From Muribaculaceae bacterium (GTDB lineage Bacteria; Bacteroidota; Bacteroidia; Bacteroidales; Muribaculaceae), in the NCBI GenBank assembly GCA_029058745.1, contig JAIDXM010000005.1, forward strand, positions 62,001 to 126,000: 64,000 bases of DNA, read 5' to 3'. The translations under genes were made by a program, and so were the position numbers. Shown one piece after another: positions 54,993-64,000 of the stretch. The notes below the pieces were generated by a model that searched no databases, was not told the DNA's origin, and saw only the letters and a list, made by a program, of their open reading frames with translations. Each line of letters opens with the position of its first letter. Position 1 is the stretch's first letter.

Positions 54993-56192
54993 TTAGTTGG
55001 GGTCGAGGTCTGCGGGTATTTTCTTCGAGAAGAAAGCGAAAGTCACGGTAAGAATAGCCATTACGATGAAAACGATTGCCGTGGAGTGCATGATATCGCC
55101 GATTCCTACAAGAGGGGCGACTATGGCTCCGAATATATATCCCATTACTCCAAGTATGGCAGAGGCGCTTCCGGCATCGGTTTTCCCTTCGTTCATGGCG
55201 AGTGTGTTGCTGACAGTGAAAATCATTCCGAGAGCAAACATCGACGGGAGCAACAGAGCCTCATACGCCCAGAAACGGTCAACGCTCCAGAGGACTATGC
55301 ATTCGGCCACAATGGCAGGGAAGAGGAGCAAAGCCCCGAAGAATGCGGCTCTCTTTAGGATATGGAATTTCAGGGCAACCATGGACCCTCCCGCTATGAA
55401 CAGGGCGTTGAAACCCATGAACAGTCCGAAATGAATCTGCGAGAACCCGAAGTGGGTCTGTATAATAAACGGGGCAGAGGATACGTAGGCGAACAGGAGT
55501 CCGAGGGAGGTGCCTTTCAGCAAGGTGTGGGTCATGAATCTCCGGTTGGCAAGCAATACCCGATAATTTGCAAATGCCTCCCAGAGCGACCCTTTTGCCC
55601 GCGAGGAAGGGGAGAGAGTCTCCTTGAGCCGAGGTGAGAAACATAGTAGCAACACTGCGAAGGCCGCGAGAAATACGAATACCCCTTTCCATCCGAAACT
55701 GTCGGAAATGAATCCTCCAAGCACCGGGGAACAAGCCGGGGCGAAACCGTTGATTGCCCCTATGACAGCCATAGTCTTGGCGAGTTGCCGTCCTCCGTAA
55801 AGGTCGGCGGGTATGGTGCGGGCCAGGAAATAGCCCCCGGAGGCTCCGAGTCCTTGTATCAGGCGGCAAATGAGAAAGAAATGTATGGTGGGAGAGAGAA
55901 GGGAGACGAGCGCTCCGGCAATGAAAAGGACAATCGACCATACGAGAATGCTCTTGCGCCCATATTTGTCGCTCACCGGGCCGAGAATAATCTGGCCAAT
56001 ACCTAAGCCGGCCATACCCATTGTAAGACCCAGCTGTACAGTGGAAACGGAACACCGGAAATAGCGTGTCATCTCCGGGAGGGAAGGGATGTACATATCG
56101 TTTACAAAGGAGCCGAACGCGCTCAAGCCGGCCAGAAAGACCACAAGGAACGTGTAGTTTATCGCAACGGAAGTGCCGGAAGTGTTTTTCAT
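54993..56192 (-). CDS. Bcr/CflA-family MFS drug transporter
   Basis: FGSFVNDMYIPSLPEMTRYFRCSVSTVQLGLTMGMAGLGIGQIILGPVSDKYGRK. Confidence 0.93.
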   Translation of the reverse strand: MKNTSGTSVAINYTFLVVFLAGLSAFGSFVNDMYIPSLPEMTRYFRCSVSTVQLGLTMGMAGLGIGQIILGPVSDKYGRKSILVWSIVLFIAGALVSLLSPTIHFFLICRLIQGLGASGGYFLARTIPADLYGGRQLAKTMAVIGAINGFAPACSPVLGGFISDSFGWKGVFVFLAAFAVLLLCFSPRLKETLSPSSRAKGSLWEAFANYRVLLANRRFMTHTLLKGTSLGLLFAYVSSAPFIIQTHFGFSQIHFGLFMGFNALFIAGGSMVALKFHILKRAAFFGALLLFPAIVAECIVLWSVDRFWAYEALLLPSMFALGMIFTVSNTLAMNEGKTDAGSASAILGVMGYIFGAIVAPLVGIGDIMHSTAIVFIVMAILTVTFAFFSKKIPADLDPN

Positions 56193-56248
56193 TTCATGTA
56201 AATTCTATATAAATAAAAAACGCTTCCGGCACATGATGGTTCGTTTTG

Positions 56249-57658
56249 TCACGCTTCCCGTTTCAGTTGCTCCACATAGTTGTCGATTCGGTGCAGCTCT
56301 TCAGGGATATGGATTCCTTGCGGACAGTGGGGGCTGCATTGGTTGCATCCGATGCAGTGGCTTGCCTGCCGGAGTTTCGGGACACTGCGGTCGTAGCCCA
56401 CGAGGAATGCCCTTCTTGCCTTGCGATAGTCCGGGTCCTGGGAGTTTTCCGAGACATTCCCCTCGTTGATGCATTTGTTGTAGTGCAACAGGATTGCCGG
56501 GATGTCGATTCCATAAGGACACGGCATACAGTATTTGCAATCGTTGCAAGGAATCGTGTCAAACTTCATCATCAGGGTCGCTGTCTTTTGCAGGAAGTTG
56601 AAATCCTCCTCAGAGAGTGGGGACAGGGGAGCGAAACTTCCGATGTTGTCCTGAAGATGTTCCATCCTGTTCATGCCGCTGAGCACAGTCAACACTCCGG
56701 GGAAGCTCCCCGCGAAACGGAACGCCCAGGAAGCCACGCTCAGTTCCGGTTCGCGTTGCTTTAGACGGGCCACGATAGGGTCGGGCACATTGGAGAGGCG
56801 GCCGCCGAGAAGAGGTTCCATAATCACCGCCGGTATCCCGCGCTTGTGCAATTCGTTGTATAGATATTCCGCGTCAGTGTTTCTTGGGTTGATGTCTTTG
56901 GCATATTTCCAGTCGAGATAATTGAGCTGAATCTGCACGAAGTCCCATTTGTATTCGTCATTGCGAGAGAGGAGATAGTCGAACACCGAGACATCCCCAT
57001 GATAAGAGAATCCGAGATTCCTGATTCTTCCGGCCTTCCTTTCCTCAAGCAGGAAGTCGAGTATGCCATTGTTGATATAGCGGTTTTCGAATTCCTCCAT
57101 GCCGTTGCCCATGCCGATGGCATGCAGGAGCATATAGTCGATATAGTCTGTCTGCAGTTCCTTGAGGGAATTGCGGTACATGGCAATGGAGTTCTCCCGT
57201 TCCCAGGTGGCCGGGGCGAAATTCGAGAGCTTGGTTGCTATGAAATACTTGTCGCGGGGATGTCTGGCGAGAGCTATTCCCGTGGAGCGTTCCGAGAAAC
57301 CCTTGCAATATGCCGGCGATGTGTCGAAATAGTTGACTCCGTGTTCCAGGGCGTAATCCACAAGTTGATTCACCGCCTCCTGGTCAATCTCGGCATCCCC
57401 CTTCTGGCCTTCCCCTTTTTCCAAAGTCGGGAGCCGCATCATGCCAAATCCGAGGAGCGACACTTTGTCGCCCGTATTGGGTGTGACACGATAGGTCATG
57501 CTGTCTTTCGATGGTTCCTCTCCGGAAGCAGGAACCACGTTCTTCTTTCCGTTGTCCAGACAGGAGGAAATTCCAGCCGATGCAATCCCGGCAAGTCCTA
57601 ATGTTTTCAGGAAATCACGCCGTGAAAAACGTTTGTCGTCTATATTGTTTCTATTCAT
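56249..57658 (-). CDS. Aldo/keto reductase with C-terminal 4Fe-4S motifs, Tat-type signal
   Basis: RRDFLKTLGLAGIASAGISSC; AKR barrel; CNDCKYCMPCPYGIDIP and CIGCNQCSPHCPQGIHIP. Confidence 0.95.
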   Translation of the reverse strand: MNRNNIDDKRFSRRDFLKTLGLAGIASAGISSCLDNGKKNVVPASGEEPSKDSMTYRVTPNTGDKVSLLGFGMMRLPTLEKGEGQKGDAEIDQEAVNQLVDYALEHGVNYFDTSPAYCKGFSERSTGIALARHPRDKYFIATKLSNFAPATWERENSIAMYRNSLKELQTDYIDYMLLHAIGMGNGMEEFENRYINNGILDFLLEERKAGRIRNLGFSYHGDVSVFDYLLSRNDEYKWDFVQIQLNYLDWKYAKDINPRNTDAEYLYNELHKRGIPAVIMEPLLGGRLSNVPDPIVARLKQREPELSVASWAFRFAGSFPGVLTVLSGMNRMEHLQDNIGSFAPLSPLSEEDFNFLQKTATLMMKFDTIPCNDCKYCMPCPYGIDIPAILLHYNKCINEGNVSENSQDPDYRKARRAFLVGYDRSVPKLRQASHCIGCNQCSPHCPQGIHIPEELHRIDNYVEQLKREA

Positions 57659-57674
57659 AGGTGGTCGGATTTTT

Positions 57675-59186
57675 TTACATTATGCTGTGGGAGGAATGCC
57701 CTTCGACGTATATCGCGCTGAAGGGCCGGGCCGGGCAGAGGTTCTCGCAAGCGCCGCATCCTATGCATCGTTCGGTGTTGACTACAGGAATCTTCAAGGA
57801 TTCCGGATCGGCTGCATCCGAAGGAACCATCTGGATAGCCCCGGAAGGGCAATGGCGGGCACAGTTGCCACATTCCACACCGTCGGAGAGAGGTATGCAA
57901 TTCTTTTTCACCCACACGGCATGTCCTATTCGTATTGAAGATTTCTCCTCGGTGGAAACCGGGCGTATGGCACCTGCCGGACACACGTCTGAACAGCGGG
58001 TGCATTCCGGACGGCAGTAGCCGGTCTCATACGACATCTCAGGCTGCATGAGTCTGGTGAGGTCGGTGGAAGGGCGTAACACATTATTGGGACATACCGA
58101 CACGCACAGCTGGCATGCCGTGCAGTGCTGCGCGAAATTGCGGAGGCCGCCGGCCCCGGCAGGCACGATTGGGTTTGCTCTCACAGGGGCTTTCTTGTCC
58201 TCGATGACGGCGAGTCCGCCATCCACCTTTTTCTCCTCCGCCTTGATAATGGACGAGGCCGCCACCATGGCAGACACCGACAGGAATCCCCGTCGTCCGG
58301 AATCGACGCTTCCCGTCTCAGATGGCTCATGGCAGACACTGTCAGGCTGTGCCGCAGATTTATTCAGACGACATCGCATGGAGATGGCACCATGCGAGCA
58401 GTTGTAGAGGCAGTCCATACATGCCACACATCGGCTGTAGTCGATGGAATGGTTCTTATAGTCGATGCATGATGATTTGCAACTGCGGGCACACAGGCTG
58501 CAGTCCTTGCATCTGCCGGTGTCGATTACAGGGCGTAGCACCGAATAGCGCGACAGGAGTCCGAGAACGGTTCCCACCGGGCATACCGTATTGCAGTAAG
58601 TGCGTCCCCCTCGCCATGCCAGGATTGCAATCACTATGAATGAGACAGCGGCAATCGCGAAAGTAGGAATGCTCTTTATCCAGACCTCTTTTTCATAGAA
58701 GGCATAGCTTCCGGCTCTCTCCGCGAGCCAGGCCAGGAGGTTGTTGCCCCACCCGTAGATGGGGGCGAGGAGGTTTGACACAATCCGTCCGTAGGAACTG
58801 TAGGGGGCGAGCAGAGCGACGAATGAGCCTATTCCGGCCACCACCGCAACCACGAAAAGCGCCAGTATGCCGTAGCGAAGCCATTTGATTTCGCGGGAAT
58901 AAGAAAACCGGAATCTCTTCTTTTTCCTCATCCCGCTTATATGGGATATGAAGTCCTGCATAACTCCAAGAGGGCATATAACAGAGCAATATACGCGTCC
59001 GGCGAGGAGCGTGAGAAGAACGAGCGCAATCACTATCCCCACGTTCAGGGAAAGCAAAGCCGGAAGGAACTGTAATTTAGCTGTCCATCCGAGCACACTG
59101 TGGATTGTGCCTGTGAAATCGAGAAACAGAGCCGTTACCGCCATAAAGAACAGCACGGCGAGTGTAATCCTTATTTTCCTTAACAT
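57675..59186 (-). CDS. Membrane 4Fe-4S ferredoxin-type protein (NapH/CcoG-like plus ferredoxin domains)
   Basis: GRVYCSVICPLGVMQDFISH, GRTYCNTVCPVGTVLGLLSR, repeated CxxCxxCxxxC; likely start MLRKIRITLAVLFF at 59186. Confidence 0.92.
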   Translation of the reverse strand: MLRKIRITLAVLFFMAVTALFLDFTGTIHSVLGWTAKLQFLPALLSLNVGIVIALVLLTLLAGRVYCSVICPLGVMQDFISHISGMRKKKRFRFSYSREIKWLRYGILALFVVAVVAGIGSFVALLAPYSSYGRIVSNLLAPIYGWGNNLLAWLAERAGSYAFYEKEVWIKSIPTFAIAAVSFIVIAILAWRGGRTYCNTVCPVGTVLGLLSRYSVLRPVIDTGRCKDCSLCARSCKSSCIDYKNHSIDYSRCVACMDCLYNCSHGAISMRCRLNKSAAQPDSVCHEPSETGSVDSGRRGFLSVSAMVAASSIIKAEEKKVDGGLAVIEDKKAPVRANPIVPAGAGGLRNFAQHCTACQLCVSVCPNNVLRPSTDLTRLMQPEMSYETGYCRPECTRCSDVCPAGAIRPVSTEEKSSIRIGHAVWVKKNCIPLSDGVECGNCARHCPSGAIQMVPSDAADPESLKIPVVNTERCIGCGACENLCPARPFSAIYVEGHSSHSIM

Positions 59187-59297
59187 ATCGTTTCTGTTGT
59201 GTTGGGGTTTAGGTTGAATTGATTCGGATTTGTATTGAGTCGGCATAGGAGGAGCCGGAGCATTCTTTAAAATTGTGATGCCTCAACGGTCTCAGTG

Positions 59298-59328
59298 CAA
59301 AGATACAACTTTAAGGGATAGGAATCAA
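59298..59328 (-). promoter_or_regulatory. Bacteroidetes-type promoter
   Basis: Minus TTG (59328-59326), 20-nt spacer, TATCTTTG (59305-59298). Confidence 0.55.
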
Positions 59329-59359
59329 TACAGGAATCGCTGTTTTTCATTCACATTAT

Positions 59360-60274
59360 TCAGATTCGCAGAGAGTTTTCCCGGTATTGGCGGGGCGACG
59401 AGCCTGTGAGACGTTTGAACATTCTGGAGAAATGCTGGGGATACTGGAAGCCCAGGTCGTAGGCGATGATGCTGATATCATCATCGGTGGTTGACAGTCT
59501 TTCTTTCGCGAAATCAATGATGTGGAGAGATATAAGCTCCTGCGCCGTTTTCCCTGTTTCCTTTTTTACAAGGTCGCCGAAATATCCGGGAGAGAGACAT
59601 GCCAGCTCCGCGAAGTAATTGACAGACGGGATTCCCTCAGTTCCACGTCCGGATGCGTAATACTCTTTGAGTGCTTTCTCAAATTTGGCAAGCGTGTCTG
59701 AGTTGACCTTGCGGCGGGTTATGAACTGCCTTTCATAGAAGCGCGACAGATAGTCGAGGAGCACCTGGATGTGGCTTGCCACTATTTCGGCGGTATGTTT
59801 GTCAACCGGATGTGAGATTTCGGCCTTTATGCTTTCAAGACATCCTATAAACAATGCCCTCTCTTCTGCGGAGAGATGCAGTGCCTCGCGTTGCGAATAT
59901 TCGAAGAAACTGTAGTTTCTGATTTTTGAGGCGAGGGGAGTGCCGTATATAAGGTCCGGATGGAACATCAGTCCGATGACATCGGGGGAGATTTCCTCAG
60001 TCTCGTTATGCACGCCTACAATCTGACCCGGTGAGAAGCTGACCACAGTCCCTTCCTGATAGTCGTAGGCGCGTCTCCCGTATTTCAGGGAGCAACTCAC
60101 GCCGTTTTTCAGGAACAGCGCATATACGCCATAATCAATCTGTATATGGTTCACCAGGCGTGTGGCCACGTTGAGGTCAATCACCGTGACGAGCGGATGC
60201 AGGGTCTCCAGTCCGTAGAGCTTGTTGTAAGCGTCTATGGAATCGAGCTTTACTATGTCAATATCTTGTTTCAT
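59360..60274 (-). CDS. AraC-family transcriptional regulator
   Basis: C-terminal HTH: VNYFAELACLSPGYFGDLVKKETGKTAQELISLHIIDFAKERLSTTDDDISIIAYDLGFQYPQHFSRMFKRLTGSSPRQYR. Confidence 0.95.
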   Translation of the reverse strand: MKQDIDIVKLDSIDAYNKLYGLETLHPLVTVIDLNVATRLVNHIQIDYGVYALFLKNGVSCSLKYGRRAYDYQEGTVVSFSPGQIVGVHNETEEISPDVIGLMFHPDLIYGTPLASKIRNYSFFEYSQREALHLSAEERALFIGCLESIKAEISHPVDKHTAEIVASHIQVLLDYLSRFYERQFITRRKVNSDTLAKFEKALKEYYASGRGTEGIPSVNYFAELACLSPGYFGDLVKKETGKTAQELISLHIIDFAKERLSTTDDDISIIAYDLGFQYPQHFSRMFKRLTGSSPRQYRENSLRI

Positions 60275-60333
60275 ATTGCAAAAATAATAAAATTCCCGGT
60301 TATCTCCGCGTGGTTCTGCGATTTGGGTAACAA

Positions 60334-60350
60334 TACCCCGAATCGGGGTA
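60334..60350. promoter_or_regulatory. Palindromic candidate operator in the AraC/hydrolase divergent promoter
   Basis: TACCCCGA A TCGGGGTA, about 22 bp upstream of a TAACTTTG -7 element (60373-60380). Confidence 0.55.
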
Positions 60351-60401
60351 ATAAATCAGAATCAGGACTTGCTAACTTTGCATCCGTAAATCAGATATAA
60401 T

Positions 60402-61484
60402 ATGAAGAAGAACATAATCCTGGTATCATTCTTGATGATGGGAACATTTATTTCAAACTCTCAGAATATGGAAAATAAGAACACCGACACGAGAGTGGCT
60501 CCTATGGAGCAACTCTCACTCACGAAGGAATGGGATAAGGTTTTCCCGAAAAGCGACAAGGTAGGACATCGCAAGGTGACTTTTGTGAACAGGTATGGCA
60601 TCACGCTGGCCGCCGATATGTATGTGCCGGAAAATGTGGAAGGGAAGCTGCCGGCCATAGCGGTGAGCGGGCCGTTCGGAGCCGTGAAGGAGCAGAGCTC
60701 CGGTCTTTATGCCCAGCAACTTGCGGAAAGGGGATTCCTCACCATAGCCTTCGACCCCTCTTTCACCGGGGAGAGCGGAGGCGAGCCCCGAAGGGTTGCC
60801 TCTCCCGACATCAATGTCGAGGATTTCTCCGCCGCTGTGGATTTCCTGTCGGTGTGTGAGGAGGTGGATGCGGAACGTATCGGCATTCTCGGGATATGCG
60901 GCTGGGGAGGAATCGCCATTCAGGCCGCTGTCAACGACCCCAGAATCAAGGCTACGGTGGCCTCTACCATGTATGACATGACAAGGGTGACCGCCAACGG
61001 TTATTACGACACCGACAATTCAAAGGAAAAACGGAATGCCGCCAGGGCGGCATTGGCGGCACAACGCACGGAGGATTACCGCAACGGCAATTACCGCCGA
61101 GCAGGGGGAGTGGTTGACCCGCTTCCAGATGATGCTCCCGTGTTCGTGAAGGACTATCATGCCTACTACAAGACTCCGAGGGGGTATCATGAACGTTCCG
61201 GAAACTCAACCGACGGATGGAACATGACATCCGCGTTGCCGTTCATGAATTTCAAGTTTTTCGAATATGCCGGAGAGCTTGACAGTGCGGTGATGATTGT
61301 GCATGGAGAGAAGGCTCATTCGCGATATTTCGGAGAGGACACGTTCAAGTTGCTGCACGGCGACAACAAGGAACTGCTGATTGTGGCCGATGCCAGCCAT
61401 TGTGACCTCTACGACAACCTTGACAAAATACCGATGGGGCAGATTGCTGCGTTCTTCAATAGCCGGATGCCCGCGCAAGACTGA
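60402..61484 (+). CDS. Alpha/beta hydrolase (dienelactone-hydrolase/YcjY-like)
   Basis: KVTFVNRYGITLAADMYVPENVEGKLPAIAVSGPFGAVKEQSSGLYAQQLAERGFLTIAFDPSFTGESGGEPR; GILGICGWGGIA. Confidence 0.93.
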   Translation: MKKNIILVSFLMMGTFISNSQNMENKNTDTRVAPMEQLSLTKEWDKVFPKSDKVGHRKVTFVNRYGITLAADMYVPENVEGKLPAIAVSGPFGAVKEQSSGLYAQQLAERGFLTIAFDPSFTGESGGEPRRVASPDINVEDFSAAVDFLSVCEEVDAERIGILGICGWGGIAIQAAVNDPRIKATVASTMYDMTRVTANGYYDTDNSKEKRNAARAALAAQRTEDYRNGNYRRAGGVVDPLPDDAPVFVKDYHAYYKTPRGYHERSGNSTDGWNMTSALPFMNFKFFEYAGELDSAVMIVHGEKAHSRYFGEDTFKLLHGDNKELLIVADASHCDLYDNLDKIPMGQIAAFFNSRMPAQD

Positions 61485-61553
61485 TGATGTGGGATCGTCA
61501 TTGGGACAATAAAGATTCCGCATTGCAGTTCTGCTTATGGAGAGAATAGAGAT

Positions 61554-62429
61554 ATGGAGATTATAAAAGACAAGGAATTCGGAGGTGAGCGTCCGTTGTT
61601 TGCCTCGAAAGGGATACGGTTGGAGAATGTTACAATCCACGCTGGAGAGTCTGCCATAAAGGAATGCCGCGACATCGAGGCTTATGGTTGCGTGTTCGAG
61701 GGGAAATATCCGTTCTGGCACGTTGACGGATTCCGTATAGAGAAGTGTCTGTTCCGCGAGGGGGCGAGGGCCGCGCTGTGGTACTCCCGCAACCTGGTGA
61801 TGAAAGATACCTTCGTGGAGGCTCCCAAGATGTTCCGGGAGATGGAGAACCTGAGGCTCACGGGAGTGCGTATCCCGAATGCAGAGGAGACGTTTTGGCA
61901 TTGCGGACATGTGTCATTGAATAACGTGGAGGTGGATAATGCCGACTATCTTTTCATGCACAGTCATGACATCGAGATTGAGAACTATCGGCAGAATGGC
62001 AATTATTCATTCCAGTATTGTCGCAATGTAGTGATACGCAATGCGGTCCTCCACACGAAAGACGCTTTCTGGGGAGCCGAGAATGTCACTGTCTATGACT
62101 CGGAGATTGTCGGGGAATATCTCGGATGGCATTCCAGGAACTTGCGTCTGGTGAATTGCCGGATATCCGGCACCCAGCCTCTTTGCTATGCGGAAGGATT
62201 GACGCTTGAGAACTGCACGCTTGACAGAGATGCTGACCTCGCCTTTGAATACTCTGATGTAGAGGCGGATATCCGTGGAGAGGTGAAAAGTGTCAAGAAT
62301 CCCAAGAGTGGCAGGATTATGGCAGATGGCTACGGAGAGGTTATCATAGACGCCAACGTAAGGGAACCTGCCGACTGCAGTATTCTTGTCAGGACACCGT
62401 ATGAGACAGTAGAGATGGCTCAATCATGA
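61554..62429 (+). CDS. DUF3737 family protein
   Basis: 291 aa beta-helix-like: KDKEFGGERPLFASKGIRLENVTIHAGESAIKECRDIEAYGCVFEGKYPFWHVDGFRIEKCLFREGARAALWYS. Confidence 0.9.
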   Translation: MEIIKDKEFGGERPLFASKGIRLENVTIHAGESAIKECRDIEAYGCVFEGKYPFWHVDGFRIEKCLFREGARAALWYSRNLVMKDTFVEAPKMFREMENLRLTGVRIPNAEETFWHCGHVSLNNVEVDNADYLFMHSHDIEIENYRQNGNYSFQYCRNVVIRNAVLHTKDAFWGAENVTVYDSEIVGEYLGWHSRNLRLVNCRISGTQPLCYAEGLTLENCTLDRDADLAFEYSDVEADIRGEVKSVKNPKSGRIMADGYGEVIIDANVREPADCSILVRTPYETVEMAQS

Positions 62430-63865
62430 ATTTCCTGAGGAAAGAAAAGCACACACTATCAGATATAGTCAGAAGCGACATGCCGGTCGGACGCTTGCAA
62501 CAGCTCCGGCTGGCTGTCTCTTTGAGTATCCCGGCCATAATCGCGCAGTTATCGGCTATCATAATGCAATATATAGATGCGTCGATGGTGGGGAGTCTCG
62601 GGGCCGGGCCATCTGCGTCTATCGGGCTTGTCACCACTACCACGTGGATATTCATGGGACTTTGTTCGTCGGCGGCGGTTGGCTTTTCCGTACAGGTGGC
62701 CCATCTGATTGGATCAGGGCGAGCGGAAGGAGCGCGTTCGGTGTTCCGCCAGTCGCTTGCCGCCACTTTGTTAGTGAGCGTAACATTGGCAATCGTCGGG
62801 TTTCTGATAAGCGGGCGACTGCCGTCATGGCTTGGCGGGGAGGAGGGGATAAGGGAGAACGCCTCCCTTTACTTCAGGGTATTCGCGCTTTCAATGCCAG
62901 TGCTTCAGTACAGTTATCTTTCAAGCGGGATGCTGAGATGTAGCGGGAATATGGTTTTCCCCGGCATTGCGGGAGTCGTGATGTGTGTGCTTGATGTGGT
63001 GTTCAATTTCTTTCTGATTTATCCCGTGAGGGAGGTCATATTGTTTGGGACACCGGTGTCTATGCCGGGAGCCGGACTTGGCGTGTGGGGAGCGGCGGTA
63101 GGCACGGCTTTGGCCGAGACTGTCGTGACTGCGTTGATGATGTGGCAGTTGGTTTTCAGGTCGAAGGAATTGCGGCTTTGGGGAGGTGGAGGTGGTTTCA
63201 GGCTTCGAGGAGAATGTATGAGACGTGCGTTCCGCATAGGTTTTCCGATGGGTGTGGAGCGTTTCCTGACCTCTGGCGCACAGGTGGTGCTCACCATGAT
63301 TGTGGCGCCTCTCGGGGCGTGTTCCATAGCCGCGAATGCCTTTGCGGTGACGGCGGAAAGCATGTGCTACATGCCTGGATACGGAATAGCGGACGCGGCC
63401 ACCACACTTGTAGGCCAAAGTCTCGGTGCGGGCAGGAAATGGCTTGCACGGCAGTTCGCTTACACCTGTGTGGGTATGGGAATGGCGGTGATGTCGGTGA
63501 TGGGGGTGGTGATGTATGTGTCCGCACCGTCGATAATAGGATTGATGTCGCCGGATGAGGAGATTGTCAGATTGGGTGTGATGGCGTTGCGCACGGAGGC
63601 ATGGGGAGAACCGATGTATGCCGTAGCGATTGTCGCGTATGGGGCATTTGTCGGAGCCGGCGATACGGTTATCCCCTCCTGTTTCAATCTCGGATGCATG
63701 TGGGGTATAAGAATCATCCTTGCCTCATTGCTCGCTCCGGTGTATGGGTTGCATGGAGTGTGGATTGCCATGTGTGTCGAGCTGATATGTCGCGGGACAC
63801 TATTCCTTCTGCGGCTCAGGACGACATACTGGATGAGAAGAATTGACAAAATAAACGAGAAATGA
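62426..63865 (+). CDS. MATE-family efflux transporter
   Basis: 479 aa, 12 [40 protein letters not shown]-type N-half; overlaps the DUF3737 stop. Confidence 0.93.
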   Translation: MNFLRKEKHTLSDIVRSDMPVGRLQQLRLAVSLSIPAIIAQLSAIIMQYIDASMVGSLGAGPSASIGLVTTTTWIFMGLCSSAAVGFSVQVAHLIGSGRAEGARSVFRQSLAATLLVSVTLAIVGFLISGRLPSWLGGEEGIRENASLYFRVFALSMPVLQYSYLSSGMLRCSGNMVFPGIAGVVMCVLDVVFNFFLIYPVREVILFGTPVSMPGAGLGVWGAAVGTALAETVVTALMMWQLVFRSKELRLWGGGGGFRLRGECMRRAFRIGFPMGVERFLTSGAQVVLTMIVAPLGACSIAANAFAVTAESMCYMPGYGIADAATTLVGQSLGAGRKWLARQFAYTCVGMGMAVMSVMGVVMYVSAPSIIGLMSPDEEIVRLGVMALRTEAWGEPMYAVAIVAYGAFVGAGDTVIPSCFNLGCMWGIRIILASLLAPVYGLHGVWIAMCVELICRGTLFLLRLRTTYWMRRIDKINEK

Positions 63866-64000
63866 TGACAGACGATAAATACAGGATATTCGATGTGTTG
63901 AACAATCGGAGAGGAACCGGTTCGTATAAGTGGGATTCCGCATCGGATTCCGACATCCTTCCAATGTGGGTGGCCGACATGGACTTCAAGACGGCCCCCG
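63862..64000 (+). CDS. PatB/MalY-family aminotransferase, truncated by window end
   Basis: [50 protein letters not shown] overlap with the MATE stop. Confidence 0.88.
   Translation, partial: MMTDDKYRIFDVLNNRRGTGSYKWDSASDSDILPMWVADMDFKTAP

Overview
A 64 kb chromosomal window from a Bacteroidales-type genome. The assignment rests on recurrent TTG-N19/20-TAnnTTTG promoters, TonB receptors, BspA-like LRR and S9 peptidases. Most of it is ordinary: transporters, two-component systems, clpS/clpA/aat, GH2, a MATE pump, and an AraC/4Fe-4S redox cluster. Recognisable systems are: a TPP-riboswitch-controlled TonB receptor plus PnuC-family gene (probable thiamine uptake); a TonB receptor/DUF4374/PepSY operon resembling XusABC xenosiderophore uptake; an EmrAB-TolC-like efflux operon; and a Sau3AI/MutH-like restriction enzyme with a C5-methyltransferase. 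The signals that gene calling does not explain are: (1) a truncated copy of the aat 3' end that, with the intact aat, brackets an Rpn-family nuclease gene; (2) a 91-bp, ~90% identical, hairpin-bearing element in inverted orientation upstream of two genes in that region; (3) a promoter-to-terminator, highly structured noncoding block at 46.55-46.91 kb, a candidate 6S-like or other ncRNA; (4) two ~157-bp MITE-like elements with terminal inverted repeats flanking one orphan gene at 49.7-50.76 kb; (5) a 121-bp element with perfect 17-bp TIRs at 40.93-41.05 kb; and (6) a 64-bp spacerless perfect palindrome between convergent genes. All assignments were made by eye from sequence and the ORF track; no database search was run.
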